From Bin103 sp965243555 (GTDB lineage Bacteria; Spirochaetota; Spirochaetia; SZUA-6; Bin103), in NCBI GenBank assembly GCA_965243555.1, contig OZ251575.1, positions 3,782,001 to 3,846,000 of the forward strand: a stretch of 64,000 bases of DNA, written 5' to 3'. Position 1 is the first letter of the stretch. Every line of letters begins with the position of its first letter. Below the pieces are notes generated by a model. The model was not told the origin of the DNA. It made no database searches and worked only from the letters and a program-made list of their open reading frames with translations. Below are positions 8,828-16,038 of the stretch, one piece after another. Position numbers and translations under genes: made by a program.

Positions 8828-8938
8828 TCAGGCGTGCGGGTCGTTCTGAACCACGACGAACGGCCGCCTGAATCCCGGCCGCGAACCCGACGGCACGCCC
8901 ACGTCTACCCAGAACAGGTCGCCCTGACGGACTACCAC
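8828..8938 (-). pseudogene. Truncated MazF/PemK-like toxin
   Basis: A 36-residue frame starts at GTG 8938, overlapping the antitoxin stop. It contains RQGDLFWVDVG, PSGSRPGFRRP and VVVQND, the first two beta-strands of MazF/PemK endoribonucleases, and then stops (PHA, TGA). Full-length MazF is about 110 residues, so two thirds, including later catalytic and dimer residues, are gone. The break abuts the end of the YWTD gene at 8811, suggesting a deletion or insertion that removed the 3' part. Too short for normal ORF calling. It is almost certainly inactive. Confidence 0.75.
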
Positions 8939-9183
8939 GTATCGAGCGAACGGTCGTGCCGGGGCCGGAACGCCCGCAGGGTTGCCGCCTCCTCCTCATC
9001 GGGGAAGTCGGCGTACGCAGCGTTGATATCCTGCAGGAGAGCGTCGTTCTCCCTGCTGATCAGGAATTCCTCCAGCGCCTGCGCGTAGAGGCGGCTACGG
9101 GGCGTTCCCGATCTTCGCGCTACCGCGTCCACCCGTTGCGCAAGCGAGTGCTCAACGGACACGGCAACCCTCACCTTGGCCAT
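8932..9183 (-). CDS. Ribbon-helix-helix antitoxin (MazE-like)
   Basis: An 83-residue protein, MAKVRVAVSVEHSLAQRVDA at the start, with a beta-strand followed by two helices (RSGTPRSRLYAQALEEFL), the CopG/Arc ribbon-helix-helix fold that binds operator DNA as a dimer. The acidic C-terminus (DFPDEEEAATL) is the kind of tail that wraps a cognate toxin. I start at ATG 9183, which has a strong GGAGGAG site, rather than at codons upstream. The stop overlaps the truncated MazF frame. An antitoxin left without a working toxin may persist as a repressor of its own promoter (9206-9233). Confidence 0.8.
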   Translation of the reverse strand: MAKVRVAVSVEHSLAQRVDAVARRSGTPRSRLYAQALEEFLISRENDALLQDINAAYADFPDEEEAATLRAFRPRHDRSLDTW

Positions 9184-9205
9184 GGTTCCAACTCCTCCGA
9201 AGAAA

Positions 9206-9233
9206 ATTATGAAAATGTATGTGCGTACGTCAA
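9206..9233 (-). promoter_or_regulatory. Promoter of antitoxin gene
   Basis: TTGACG (9228-9233) and CATAAT (9206-9211) separated by 16 bp, 23-28 bp upstream of the RHH antitoxin ATG. A CGTACG palindrome lies in the spacer and could be the operator for autorepression. Confidence 0.55.
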
Positions 9234-9284
9234 CACCGCCTTGACAACCGGCGGATAGCCGCGGCAGGGTAACTGCCACCTTAG

Positions 9285-10517
9285 ATGAGCGAAGCCGTGA
9301 GGGCGGGTGTTTCGCCGGCCCGCCTGCGCCGCATCGACGAGGCGATGCAGCGTTACGTCGATACCACCCCCATCCCCGGCATCGTCACCGCCGTGCAGCG
9401 GCGCGGCGAGCTGCTGCAGCACCGCAGTTTCGGCGTGCTGGGGCCGGACGCGGGGCCGATGCGCGAAGACTCCATCTTCCGCATCTACTCGATGACGAAG
9501 CCGATCGTCTGCGCCGCGCTGCTGGCGCTCTACGAGGAGGGACGCCTGCGGCTCTCCGATCCGGTGGCGCGCTTCATTCCCGGTTTTGCCGGCCTCCGGG
9601 TCTACGCCGGCGGCCCGCCGGAGGCGGTCACCACCGCGCCCCCGGAGCGGGAGGTGACCGTCCGTCACCTGCTGACCCACACCGCCGGACTCACTTATTC
9701 ATGGCTGGAGTACGGGGCCGTGGAGGAGCTCTACCGGCGCCGCGTCTCGCACCTGTCGGACCAGCCGCTGGGGGAGCTGGTGGAGCAGCTCACCGAGCTG
9801 CCGCTGGCGTTCCAGCCGGGCGCGCGGTTTCGCTACGGGTTGTCCCACGACGTGGTGGCGCGGCTCATCGAAGTGATCAGCGGCGCTCCCCTGGACCGCT
9901 TCCTGCAGGAACGCATCTTCGAACCGCTGGGAATGACGGACACCGGCTTCTTCGTCCCGCCCGCCAAGCAGCACCGCTTCAGCGCCATGATCGGCGCCCG
10001 CGACCCCGCCGACGTCAAGGCCAGCCGCTCCCTGCAGCTCGCCGCGGCGGGCCGGTTCGACTGGATCTCCGACCCGGCAACCGACCTGGAGTACCGCCCG
10101 CACCGGGCGTTCCGCGGCGGCCACGGCCTGGTGTCCACCGCCGCCGACTACCTACGCTTCTGCGCCATGCTGCTCAATCACGGCGAGCTCGACGGCCGGC
10201 GCGTGCTGCGCCGGGAGACGGTGCGGCGGATGATCAGCAATCAGCTCCCCGCGGCGTTGCTCCCCTACGAGGTGGGCGGACGCGAGCAGCGCGGCTACGG
10301 CTACGGGCTCGGCGTCCGCGTGCTGCTCGACCCCGGCGCGAGCGGCCGGCCCGGCGCGGCCGGCGAGTATGGCTGGGCCGGCGCCGCCAACACCTACTTC
10401 TGGATCGATCCGGTGGAGCAGCTCATCGGTATCATCCTGGCGCAGGTGCGGCCGGCGGGCTACTTTCGGGTGGCCGACGAGTTCCGCGCGCTCGCCTATC
10501 AGGCGTTGGTCGACTGA
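9285..10517 (+). CDS. Serine hydrolase, beta-lactamase class C fold
   Basis: A 410-residue protein of the beta-lactamase/EstB/D-aminopeptidase superfamily. The nucleophile motif S-x-x-K is SMTK at residues 69-72. A tyrosine in FRYGLSHDV (near 183) occupies the place of the Y-x-N general base, with L instead of N, which is common in the esterase branch. HLLTHTAGL and the FEPLGMTDTGF loop are family landmarks. There is no signal peptide, so it is likely cytoplasmic and an esterase or amidase rather than an antibiotic-resistance enzyme. It is followed by an SDR 61 bp downstream. Substrate unknown. Confidence 0.85.
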   Translation: MSEAVRAGVSPARLRRIDEAMQRYVDTTPIPGIVTAVQRRGELLQHRSFGVLGPDAGPMREDSIFRIYSMTKPIVCAALLALYEEGRLRLSDPVARFIPGFAGLRVYAGGPPEAVTTAPPEREVTVRHLLTHTAGLTYSWLEYGAVEELYRRRVSHLSDQPLGELVEQLTELPLAFQPGARFRYGLSHDVVARLIEVISGAPLDRFLQERIFEPLGMTDTGFFVPPAKQHRFSAMIGARDPADVKASRSLQLAAAGRFDWISDPATDLEYRPHRAFRGGHGLVSTAADYLRFCAMLLNHGELDGRRVLRRETVRRMISNQLPAALLPYEVGGREQRGYGYGLGVRVLLDPGASGRPGAAGEYGWAGAANTYFWIDPVEQLIGIILAQVRPAGYFRVADEFRALAYQALVD

Positions 10518-10578
10518 TCGACAACGACAACCACCAAGCGCTCCTGCTGCGCGCGCCGATTCCGTGATAGGTTGCGGC

Positions 10579-11334
10579 ATGAGCCTGCAAGACAAGGTTT
10601 GCATCATCACCGGCGGCGGCAGCGGAATCGGCCGCGCCGGCGCGCTGCTGATGGCCGCCCGCGGCGCCCGCGTCGTGGTGGCCGGCCGCACCGGGCGCAA
10701 GCTCGACGCGGTGCGCGGCGCGATCGAGCAACGCGGCGCCGCGGCGCTGGCGGTGCCCCTGGACGTGGCCGACCGCGCCGCCGTGCAGCGCATGGCCGCG
10801 GCCGTGCTGGACGCCTACGGGCGCATCGACGTGCTGGTGAACAACGCCGGCCACGCCTCCCCCAACCGTATGCTGCACGCCACCACGCCCGAGGACATCC
10901 GCAGCACCGTAGACTCCAATCTCGCCGGCACCATCTACTGCACCCAGGCGGTGGTTCCCGCCATGCTGGAGGCCGGGGCGGGCACCGTCATCAACGTCGC
11001 CTCCCTGGCCGGCGTGGCCGGCAGCCCGCTGGCCGGGGTCGCCTACTCCGCGGCCAAGGCGGGCGTGATCAACTTCACCAAGTACCTCAACGCGGAGTTC
11101 AAGAACCGCGGCCTGCGCGCCAGCGTCATCATCCCCGGCGAAGTCGACACGCCGATTCTGGACCACCGGCCGGTCAATCCGTCGGCGGAGGCGCGCGCTA
11201 CCATGGCCACCGCCGAGGACGTGGCGCAGGCCATCGTTCTGGTGGCGGAGCTGCCGCAGCGCACCACGATCCCGGAACTGACCATCCGCCCGACCTACCA
11301 GCGCGACGTCAGCGCCGAAGTCGGCGTGGAATAA
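10579..11334 (+). CDS. Short-chain dehydrogenase/reductase
   Basis: A 251-residue classical SDR using NAD(P)H. The cofactor motif TGGGSGIG is at the N-terminus, NNAG near residue 90, and the catalytic Ser, Tyr-x-x-x-Lys set is VASLAG and YSAAK. RT after the first motif region (VVAGRTGRK) suggests NADP preference. I take ATG 10579 because the frame upstream overlaps the hydrolase gene and because TAGGTT, preceded by TGA, ends 5 nt before this ATG. Followed 10 bp later by the RraA-like gene, so probably one catabolic operon. Substrate unknown. Confidence 0.85.
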   Translation: MSLQDKVCIITGGGSGIGRAGALLMAARGARVVVAGRTGRKLDAVRGAIEQRGAAALAVPLDVADRAAVQRMAAAVLDAYGRIDVLVNNAGHASPNRMLHATTPEDIRSTVDSNLAGTIYCTQAVVPAMLEAGAGTVINVASLAGVAGSPLAGVAYSAAKAGVINFTKYLNAEFKNRGLRASVIIPGEVDTPILDHRPVNPSAEARATMATAEDVAQAIVLVAELPQRTTIPELTIRPTYQRDVSAEVGVE

Positions 11335-11344
11335 GGAGGAGAGA

Positions 11345-12061
11345 ATGTCAGACCTCGAATTGCTGGAAGAACTCAAGCAAATTGATACGCCCACGGTGAC
11401 CAACGTGGTGGCGACCTACCCCGGCCACGAGTTGTGCCTGGGGCTGTACCACCCGTGGGAGGCCAACTGGTATACCGACAACCGGCTGCGCTGCTGGTAC
11501 CCGGAGCTGGGCCCGGTGGCCGGCTACGCGGTGACCTGTACCTACGGGGTAACCGATCCCGGCTACTCCGCGCTCAGCCTGATGGACGTGCTGGAGGAGG
11601 CGGACAAGCTCAACGGCCCCTCCATCTTCTGCTTCGAGCAGCGCTTCCCGCCGGAGCTGGCCGACAAGGTGGGACTCGCCGGCGGCAACATGACCTCCGC
11701 GCTGCGCGCCTGCGGCGCGGTCGGCGCGGTGAGCAACGGCCCGTCACGCGACATCCACGAAATCCGGCCGATGAAGTTCCAGTACCTGACGCGCGGCATC
11801 TGCGCCGGCCACGGCCCCCAGGAGCTGCAGGCGGTGCAGGTGCCGGTGCGCCTGTGCGGCATGGACGTGGCCCCCGGCGACGTCGTCCACGTGGACGAAA
11901 ACGGCGCGGTCAAGTTTCCGGCGGCGCGCCTGGGCGAGGTGGTCGCCAACGCCAAGGCGCTGCTGGCGCAGGAGGAGGAGCGGGTCGGCAGCCTGCTGCA
12001 GGCGCGCGGCGTGGAGCAGGTGCGCGCCATCATGGCCGGCCACCAGTACGTCAAGAAGTGA
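11345..12061 (+). CDS. RraA/HMG-aldolase family protein
   Basis: A 238-residue protein of the RraA-like group, which includes 4-hydroxy-4-methyl-2-oxoglutarate/4-carboxy-4-hydroxy-2-oxoadipate aldolases as well as the RNase E regulator RraA. Evidence is the TPTVTNVV start, the GLAGGNMTSALRACGA region and SNGPSRDIHEI, where Arg-Asp are the pyruvate and metal-binding residues. It has an excellent ribosome site (AAGGAGGAGAG). Position between an SDR and an alcohol dehydrogenase favours a carbon-catabolic aldolase over RNase E control. Slightly longer than RraA itself (about 160), as in the aldolase branch. Confidence 0.8.
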   Translation: MSDLELLEELKQIDTPTVTNVVATYPGHELCLGLYHPWEANWYTDNRLRCWYPELGPVAGYAVTCTYGVTDPGYSALSLMDVLEEADKLNGPSIFCFEQRFPPELADKVGLAGGNMTSALRACGAVGAVSNGPSRDIHEIRPMKFQYLTRGICAGHGPQELQAVQVPVRLCGMDVAPGDVVHVDENGAVKFPAARLGEVVANAKALLAQEEERVGSLLQARGVEQVRAIMAGHQYVKK

Positions 12062-12072
12062 GCGCCGCGGCG

Positions 12073-12081
12073 TGATATAAT
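12073..12081 (+). promoter_or_regulatory. Extended -10 promoter element
   Basis: TGATATAAT: a perfect TATAAT with the TGn extension, 31 bp before the alcohol dehydrogenase ATG. No convincing -35 is seen. Confidence 0.6.
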
Positions 12082-12111
12082 CCCGTCATCTGCCGAGTCA
12101 GGGGGAGAGCG

Positions 12112-13224
12112 ATGAAAGCTGCCGTATTGCACCAAATCGGGGGACCGTTCGTCATCGAAGAGGTTGAGCTGCTGCCGCCGCAGCCGAACGAGGTGCGCGT
12201 GCGGCTCGCCGCCGCCGGCACCTGCCATAGCGACTGGCACTTCGTGGTCGGCAACGTCAAACGCCCCCTGCCGGTGGTGCTGGGCCACGAGGGCGCCGGC
12301 GTGGTGGAGGAAGTGGGCAGCCGGGTGACCCGCGTGCAGCCGGGCCAGCGGGTAATCCTCAACTGGGCGCCGTGCTGCGACGCCTGCTTCTACTGCCAGC
12401 GCGGCCAGAACGGGCTGTGCGAGACTTGGTGGGGCTGGCGCCAGGGCGCGATGCCGGACGGCAGCACCCGGCTGCGGATGGGCGGCGCGCAGGTCACGCA
12501 GTTCAGCGTGCTGTCCACCTTCGCCGAGCAGGCGGTGGCGCCGGAGCAATCCTGCGTGCCGATTCCGGATGACGTGTCGTTCGAGGTGGCGGCGCTGGTC
12601 GGTTGCGCGGTGACCACCGGCGTGGGCGCCGCGGTCAATACCGTGCAGCTCCGGCCCGGCGAGAGCGCGGCGGTCTACGGCTGCGGCGGCGTGGGGCTGA
12701 ACGTGGTGCAGGGAGCGCGGCTGAGCGGCGCCAATCCGATCATCGCGGTGGACCGCGACCCGGCCAAGCTGGAGATTGCGCGCCAGTTCGGCGCCACCCA
12801 CGGCGTAATCGCCGGCGGCGACGCGCAGGATCAGGTGCGCGCCCTCACCGGCGGGCGCGGCGCGGACTACGCGTTCGAGGCGGTCGGCGCGCCGGCGGTG
12901 CAGGAGGCGGCCTACGACGCGGCCCGCCGCGGCGGCGCGCTGGTGGTGGTGGGAGTGGCGCCCGCCGGCTCGGTTACCCGCTACGCCGGCGCCGACCTGC
13001 ACGTCAACGAGAAGCGCATCCTGGGCTCGTTCTTCGGCTCCACCAACCCGCACTACGAGTTCCCGCGGCTGCTGCAGCTCTACCGCGCCGGCCACCTGCT
13101 GCTCGACGAGCTGATCTCCGCCCGCTACCGCCTCGAACAGATCAACGAGGCCTACGCCGACCTGCTCAAGGGCGGCCACAAGCGCGGCATCATCCAATTC
13201 GACGGAGTGGGCGCCGCGGCGTAG
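12112..13224 (+). CDS. Zinc-dependent alcohol dehydrogenase
   Basis: A 370-residue medium-chain dehydrogenase. Catalytic zinc ligands are the cysteine in AGTCHSDWH and the GHEGAG motif. The structural-zinc cysteine cluster is CCDACFYCQRGQNGLC. The NAD-binding motif GCGGVGLN lies near residue 195 with VDRD at the end of the next strand, where Asp favours NAD over NADP. This is the class III/aryl-alcohol branch. It has its own extended -10 promoter and a GGGGGAGAG ribosome site. It likely oxidises an alcohol or aldehyde in the pathway formed with the neighbouring SDR and aldolase. Confidence 0.9.
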   Translation: MKAAVLHQIGGPFVIEEVELLPPQPNEVRVRLAAAGTCHSDWHFVVGNVKRPLPVVLGHEGAGVVEEVGSRVTRVQPGQRVILNWAPCCDACFYCQRGQNGLCETWWGWRQGAMPDGSTRLRMGGAQVTQFSVLSTFAEQAVAPEQSCVPIPDDVSFEVAALVGCAVTTGVGAAVNTVQLRPGESAAVYGCGGVGLNVVQGARLSGANPIIAVDRDPAKLEIARQFGATHGVIAGGDAQDQVRALTGGRGADYAFEAVGAPAVQEAAYDAARRGGALVVVGVAPAGSVTRYAGADLHVNEKRILGSFFGSTNPHYEFPRLLQLYRAGHLLLDELISARYRLEQINEAYADLLKGGHKRGIIQFDGVGAAA

Positions 13225-13231
13225 CCCCGAA

Positions 13232-13858
13232 CTACGCGACCGGACGCCGTGACAGGTCCAGGTCGGCCTGATCCCGCGGCGACGCGAATTCGTGACCCTG
13301 GCGCGACGGCTCGCGGAAGGTAATTGAAGCGTAATAGTCGTCCAGGGGAACGAATACGCCGTTGATCTCCGCCCATTCGCGCATGCCGCGATTGCACGAG
13401 TGAGTCCACGACAGCACCTCGATCCGCCAGCCGCGGCGATGCATCCGGCGGAGCGTGCTGTGGAAGCCGCGCCCTTCGACGTACCCCGCGCCGTCGCCGG
13501 TCAGCAGCGCCACGATCCCGGGGTCGCCGTTGTTGTCCCAACCATCCTCGAGCATCCGCAACTGCAGCCATTGGTCGGGCGTGCCCTGCTCGCCGCGGTC
13601 CCGCGCCCCGCGGTCGAACAGGTTGACCTCCACGCCGCTGTTCTCCATGCGGTTCCAGAGCTGCCGCAGCTCCGGCGGAACGGAACCGGCGGCGACCGCC
13701 TTGGTAAGCGGGCGGTCGGCATGCGCCAGCCGCAGCAAGTTGTCAAAGTGAACGCGAACCAGATAGCGGGCGCCGGGGGTGGCGTCCACCTGCTCGGCGA
13801 TGCGCTGCGCCTCGTGGAAGATGTTGGAGTTGTCCCAGTAGACGAATACCCCGGCCAC
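13232..13858 (-). CDS. NYN domain protein
   Basis: A 208-residue protein with the NYN fold, a PIN-like metal-dependent ribonuclease domain. VFVYWDNSNIFHEA near the start supplies the first Asp and Asn; GDPGIVALLTGDGAGY supplies the next acidic set; the end has AEINGVFVPLDDYY. NYN proteins cleave or process RNA. Start is GTG 13858, two bases after the stop of the reductase gene on the same strand, so the pair is translationally linked. The function in this context is unknown. Confidence 0.75.
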   Translation of the reverse strand: MAGVFVYWDNSNIFHEAQRIAEQVDATPGARYLVRVHFDNLLRLAHADRPLTKAVAAGSVPPELRQLWNRMENSGVEVNLFDRGARDRGEQGTPDQWLQLRMLEDGWDNNGDPGIVALLTGDGAGYVEGRGFHSTLRRMHRRGWRIEVLSWTHSCNRGMREWAEINGVFVPLDDYYASITFREPSRQGHEFASPRDQADLDLSRRPVA

Positions 13859-13860
13859 GG

Positions 13861-14877
13861 CTAGCGGACCTTGACGACGAGTTTGCCGAAGTTGGCGCCG
13901 GCGAGCAGGCCGATGAAGGCTTGCGGCGAGTTTTCGATGCCTTCTACCACGTCCTCGCGGTACTTCAGCCGGCCGCCCCGCACCCAGCGGCCGAGCCGGG
14001 CCAGCGCCACCGCGTGCCGGTCGGCGAACTGGAACACCAGGAAACCCTCCATCCGCGCCCGCCGGGTCAGCAGCATGCGCGGTACGTTGCGCGGTCCCTG
14101 CGGCGGCGAGGTGGCGTTGTAGAAGGCGATCTGGCCGCAGATCACCGCCCGTCCGCGCACGCCAATCTGGTCGATGGCGGCGTCGGTCACCGCTCCGCCC
14201 ACGTTGTCCCAGTACACGTCGATGCCGTCCGGGCACAGCTCGCGCAGCCGCTCCGCGACGTTCTCGGTCTTGTAGTTGATGGCGGCGTCGAAGCCCAACT
14301 CGTCAACCACGTAGTCGACCTTCTCCGCCGAGCCGGCCACTCCGATCACCCGGCAGCCGCCGCGGCCGGCAAGTTGGCCCACCACCGCTCCCACGGCGCC
14401 GGCCGCCGCGGTCACCACCACGGTGTCGCCGGCCACCGGTTTGGCCACCTCGAACAGCCCGTGGTAGGCGGTGAGCCCCGGCATGCCGAGCACCCCCAGC
14501 GAGGTGGAAATCGGCGCCACGCCGGGGTCGATCTTGCGCACGTCGCGGGCGTCCATCACGCCATACTCCTGCCAGCCGATCTTGCCCATGGCGTAGTCGC
14601 CGGGCGCGAACCGGTCGGAGTTGGAGGCCACTATCTCACCTACGGCGTCCGCTTCCAGCACCCCGCCCACCGCCACCGGCGCGGCGTAGCTGGCCCCGCT
14701 GGGGGCGTTCATGCGCCCGCGCATGTAGGGATCCAGGGAGTGATAGTGAGTGGCGATCAGCACCTGGCCGGGGCCGGGTTCGGGCACCGCGGTCTCGGTG
14801 AGGGCGAAGTCGGAGAGCTTGGGAGCGCCGTGCGGGCGCGCCGCCAGCGTCCACGCTCGATTGGTTGCGTTGGCCAT
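13861..14877 (-). CDS. NADP-dependent oxidoreductase, MDR superfamily
   Basis: A 338-residue zinc-independent medium-chain reductase of the CurA/leukotriene-B4 12-hydroxydehydrogenase type. DPYMRGRM, GMPGLTAYHGL and the nucleotide motif AAAGAVGAVVGQLA are characteristic; the C-terminus has PQAFIGLLAGANFGKLVVKV. These enzymes reduce alpha,beta-unsaturated ketones or aldehydes with NADPH. The start is ATG 14877; TATCAT preceded by TGC lies 10 bp upstream and no Shine-Dalgarno is present. Divergent from the aldo/keto reductase. Confidence 0.9.
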   Translation of the reverse strand: MANATNRAWTLAARPHGAPKLSDFALTETAVPEPGPGQVLIATHYHSLDPYMRGRMNAPSGASYAAPVAVGGVLEADAVGEIVASNSDRFAPGDYAMGKIGWQEYGVMDARDVRKIDPGVAPISTSLGVLGMPGLTAYHGLFEVAKPVAGDTVVVTAAAGAVGAVVGQLAGRGGCRVIGVAGSAEKVDYVVDELGFDAAINYKTENVAERLRELCPDGIDVYWDNVGGAVTDAAIDQIGVRGRAVICGQIAFYNATSPPQGPRNVPRMLLTRRARMEGFLVFQFADRHAVALARLGRWVRGGRLKYREDVVEGIENSPQAFIGLLAGANFGKLVVKVR

Positions 14878-15025
14878 AACGCGGCCGATGATAGCACCGT
14901 GGCGGCGGCTGACGATAGAGCGTCCGCGCGCAAGGGGTCGGCGCGGCGCGCGAAGGGACTGCCGCCCACCGCCGCCGCCGCGGGCGGGTCGCCGGAACGG
15001 CGTCAAGTAGCGTATCATGGGCGGC

Positions 15026-15940
15026 ATGGCAGATGTTCCTACCGCTCTTCCGACCGCAACGTTCGGCAACACCGGCCTGCAGGTCACCCGGCTCGGCTTC
15101 GGCACGGCGCTGTTCAGCACTGGCAAGCCGCATTGGAACGATGAGGCGGCCGACCGGTTGCACAATGAGGTGCTGGACGCCGGCATCAACTTTATCGACA
15201 CCGCCTACGACTACGTGGAGGCCGAACGCCGTATCGCCGCGTTCGCCGGCCGCCGCTACGGCGAGTTTCACCTGGCCACCAAGTGCGGCTGCACCGACAC
15301 CCGCCCCACCGAGAACAACTCCGACCACCTGTGGACCCGCGACAACCTGTGGCGCGGCCTGGAGGGCAGCCTCGCGCGCCTGGGGCGCGACAGCGTCGAC
15401 GTGATACAGCTCCACAACCCGACCGTGGCCGAGTGCGAGGCCGGCGGCCTGGTGGATGCCCTGCAGGAGATGAAGCGCGGCGGCAAGGTGCGCTTCATCG
15501 GCGTCTCCAGCACCCTGCCGCACCTGCCGGTCTACCTGGAGTGGGGGGTGTTCGACGTGATGCAGATTCCCTACTCCGCCCTGGAGCGCAGGCACGAGGA
15601 GTGGATTACCCGCGCCGGGCAGGCCGGCGTGGGGATCGTCATCCGCGGCGGCGTGGCGCAGGGCGAGCCCGGCAGCGGGCGCGGCCAGGGCGACCGCTGG
15701 GCCGCCTTCGAGCGGGCGGGGCTGGACGAACTGCGCGCCGCCGGCGAGAGCCGCTCGGCGTTCGTGCTCCGCTACACCCTGAGCCATCCGTTCGCCCACA
15801 CCATCATCGTGGGCACCACCCGCTCCGAGCACCTGCAGGAGAACCTGGCCGCGGTACGGCGCGGCCCGCTGCCGCCCGACCTCTACGCCGAAGCCAAGCG
15901 CCGGCTCGACGCCGCCGGTGAGCGCGCCGCTCCGGCGTAG
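15026..15940 (+). CDS. Aldo/keto reductase
   Basis: A 304-residue TIM-barrel oxidoreductase using NADPH. FIDTAYDY holds the catalytic Asp and Tyr, LATKCG the Lys, and VIQLHNP the His. GVSSTLPHL and IIVGTTRSEHL are the cofactor-binding landmarks. I prefer ATG 15026 to ATG 15017: a TATCAT hexamer (15013-15018) overlaps the earlier ATG and ends 7 nt before the later one, as expected of a leaderless transcript. It is unusual in having a cysteine right after the catalytic Lys. Substrate unknown. Confidence 0.85.
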   Translation: MADVPTALPTATFGNTGLQVTRLGFGTALFSTGKPHWNDEAADRLHNEVLDAGINFIDTAYDYVEAERRIAAFAGRRYGEFHLATKCGCTDTRPTENNSDHLWTRDNLWRGLEGSLARLGRDSVDVIQLHNPTVAECEAGGLVDALQEMKRGGKVRFIGVSSTLPHLPVYLEWGVFDVMQIPYSALERRHEEWITRAGQAGVGIVIRGGVAQGEPGSGRGQGDRWAAFERAGLDELRAAGESRSAFVLRYTLSHPFAHTIIVGTTRSEHLQENLAAVRRGPLPPDLYAEAKRRLDAAGERAAPA

Positions 15941-16038
15941 CTCACCCGCAACGGAAGCCGGAACTGGTTGGCTGGTCGGCGCGGCGCAACGGGGACAGTT
16001 GGCGTGCGTGATATGGTGGGGACGGTGGGGGTGAGACG

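Noticed and set aside
11563..13197. 544-codon minus-strand frame
   Set aside because: Covers the RraA and alcohol dehydrogenase genes in antisense; no motif.
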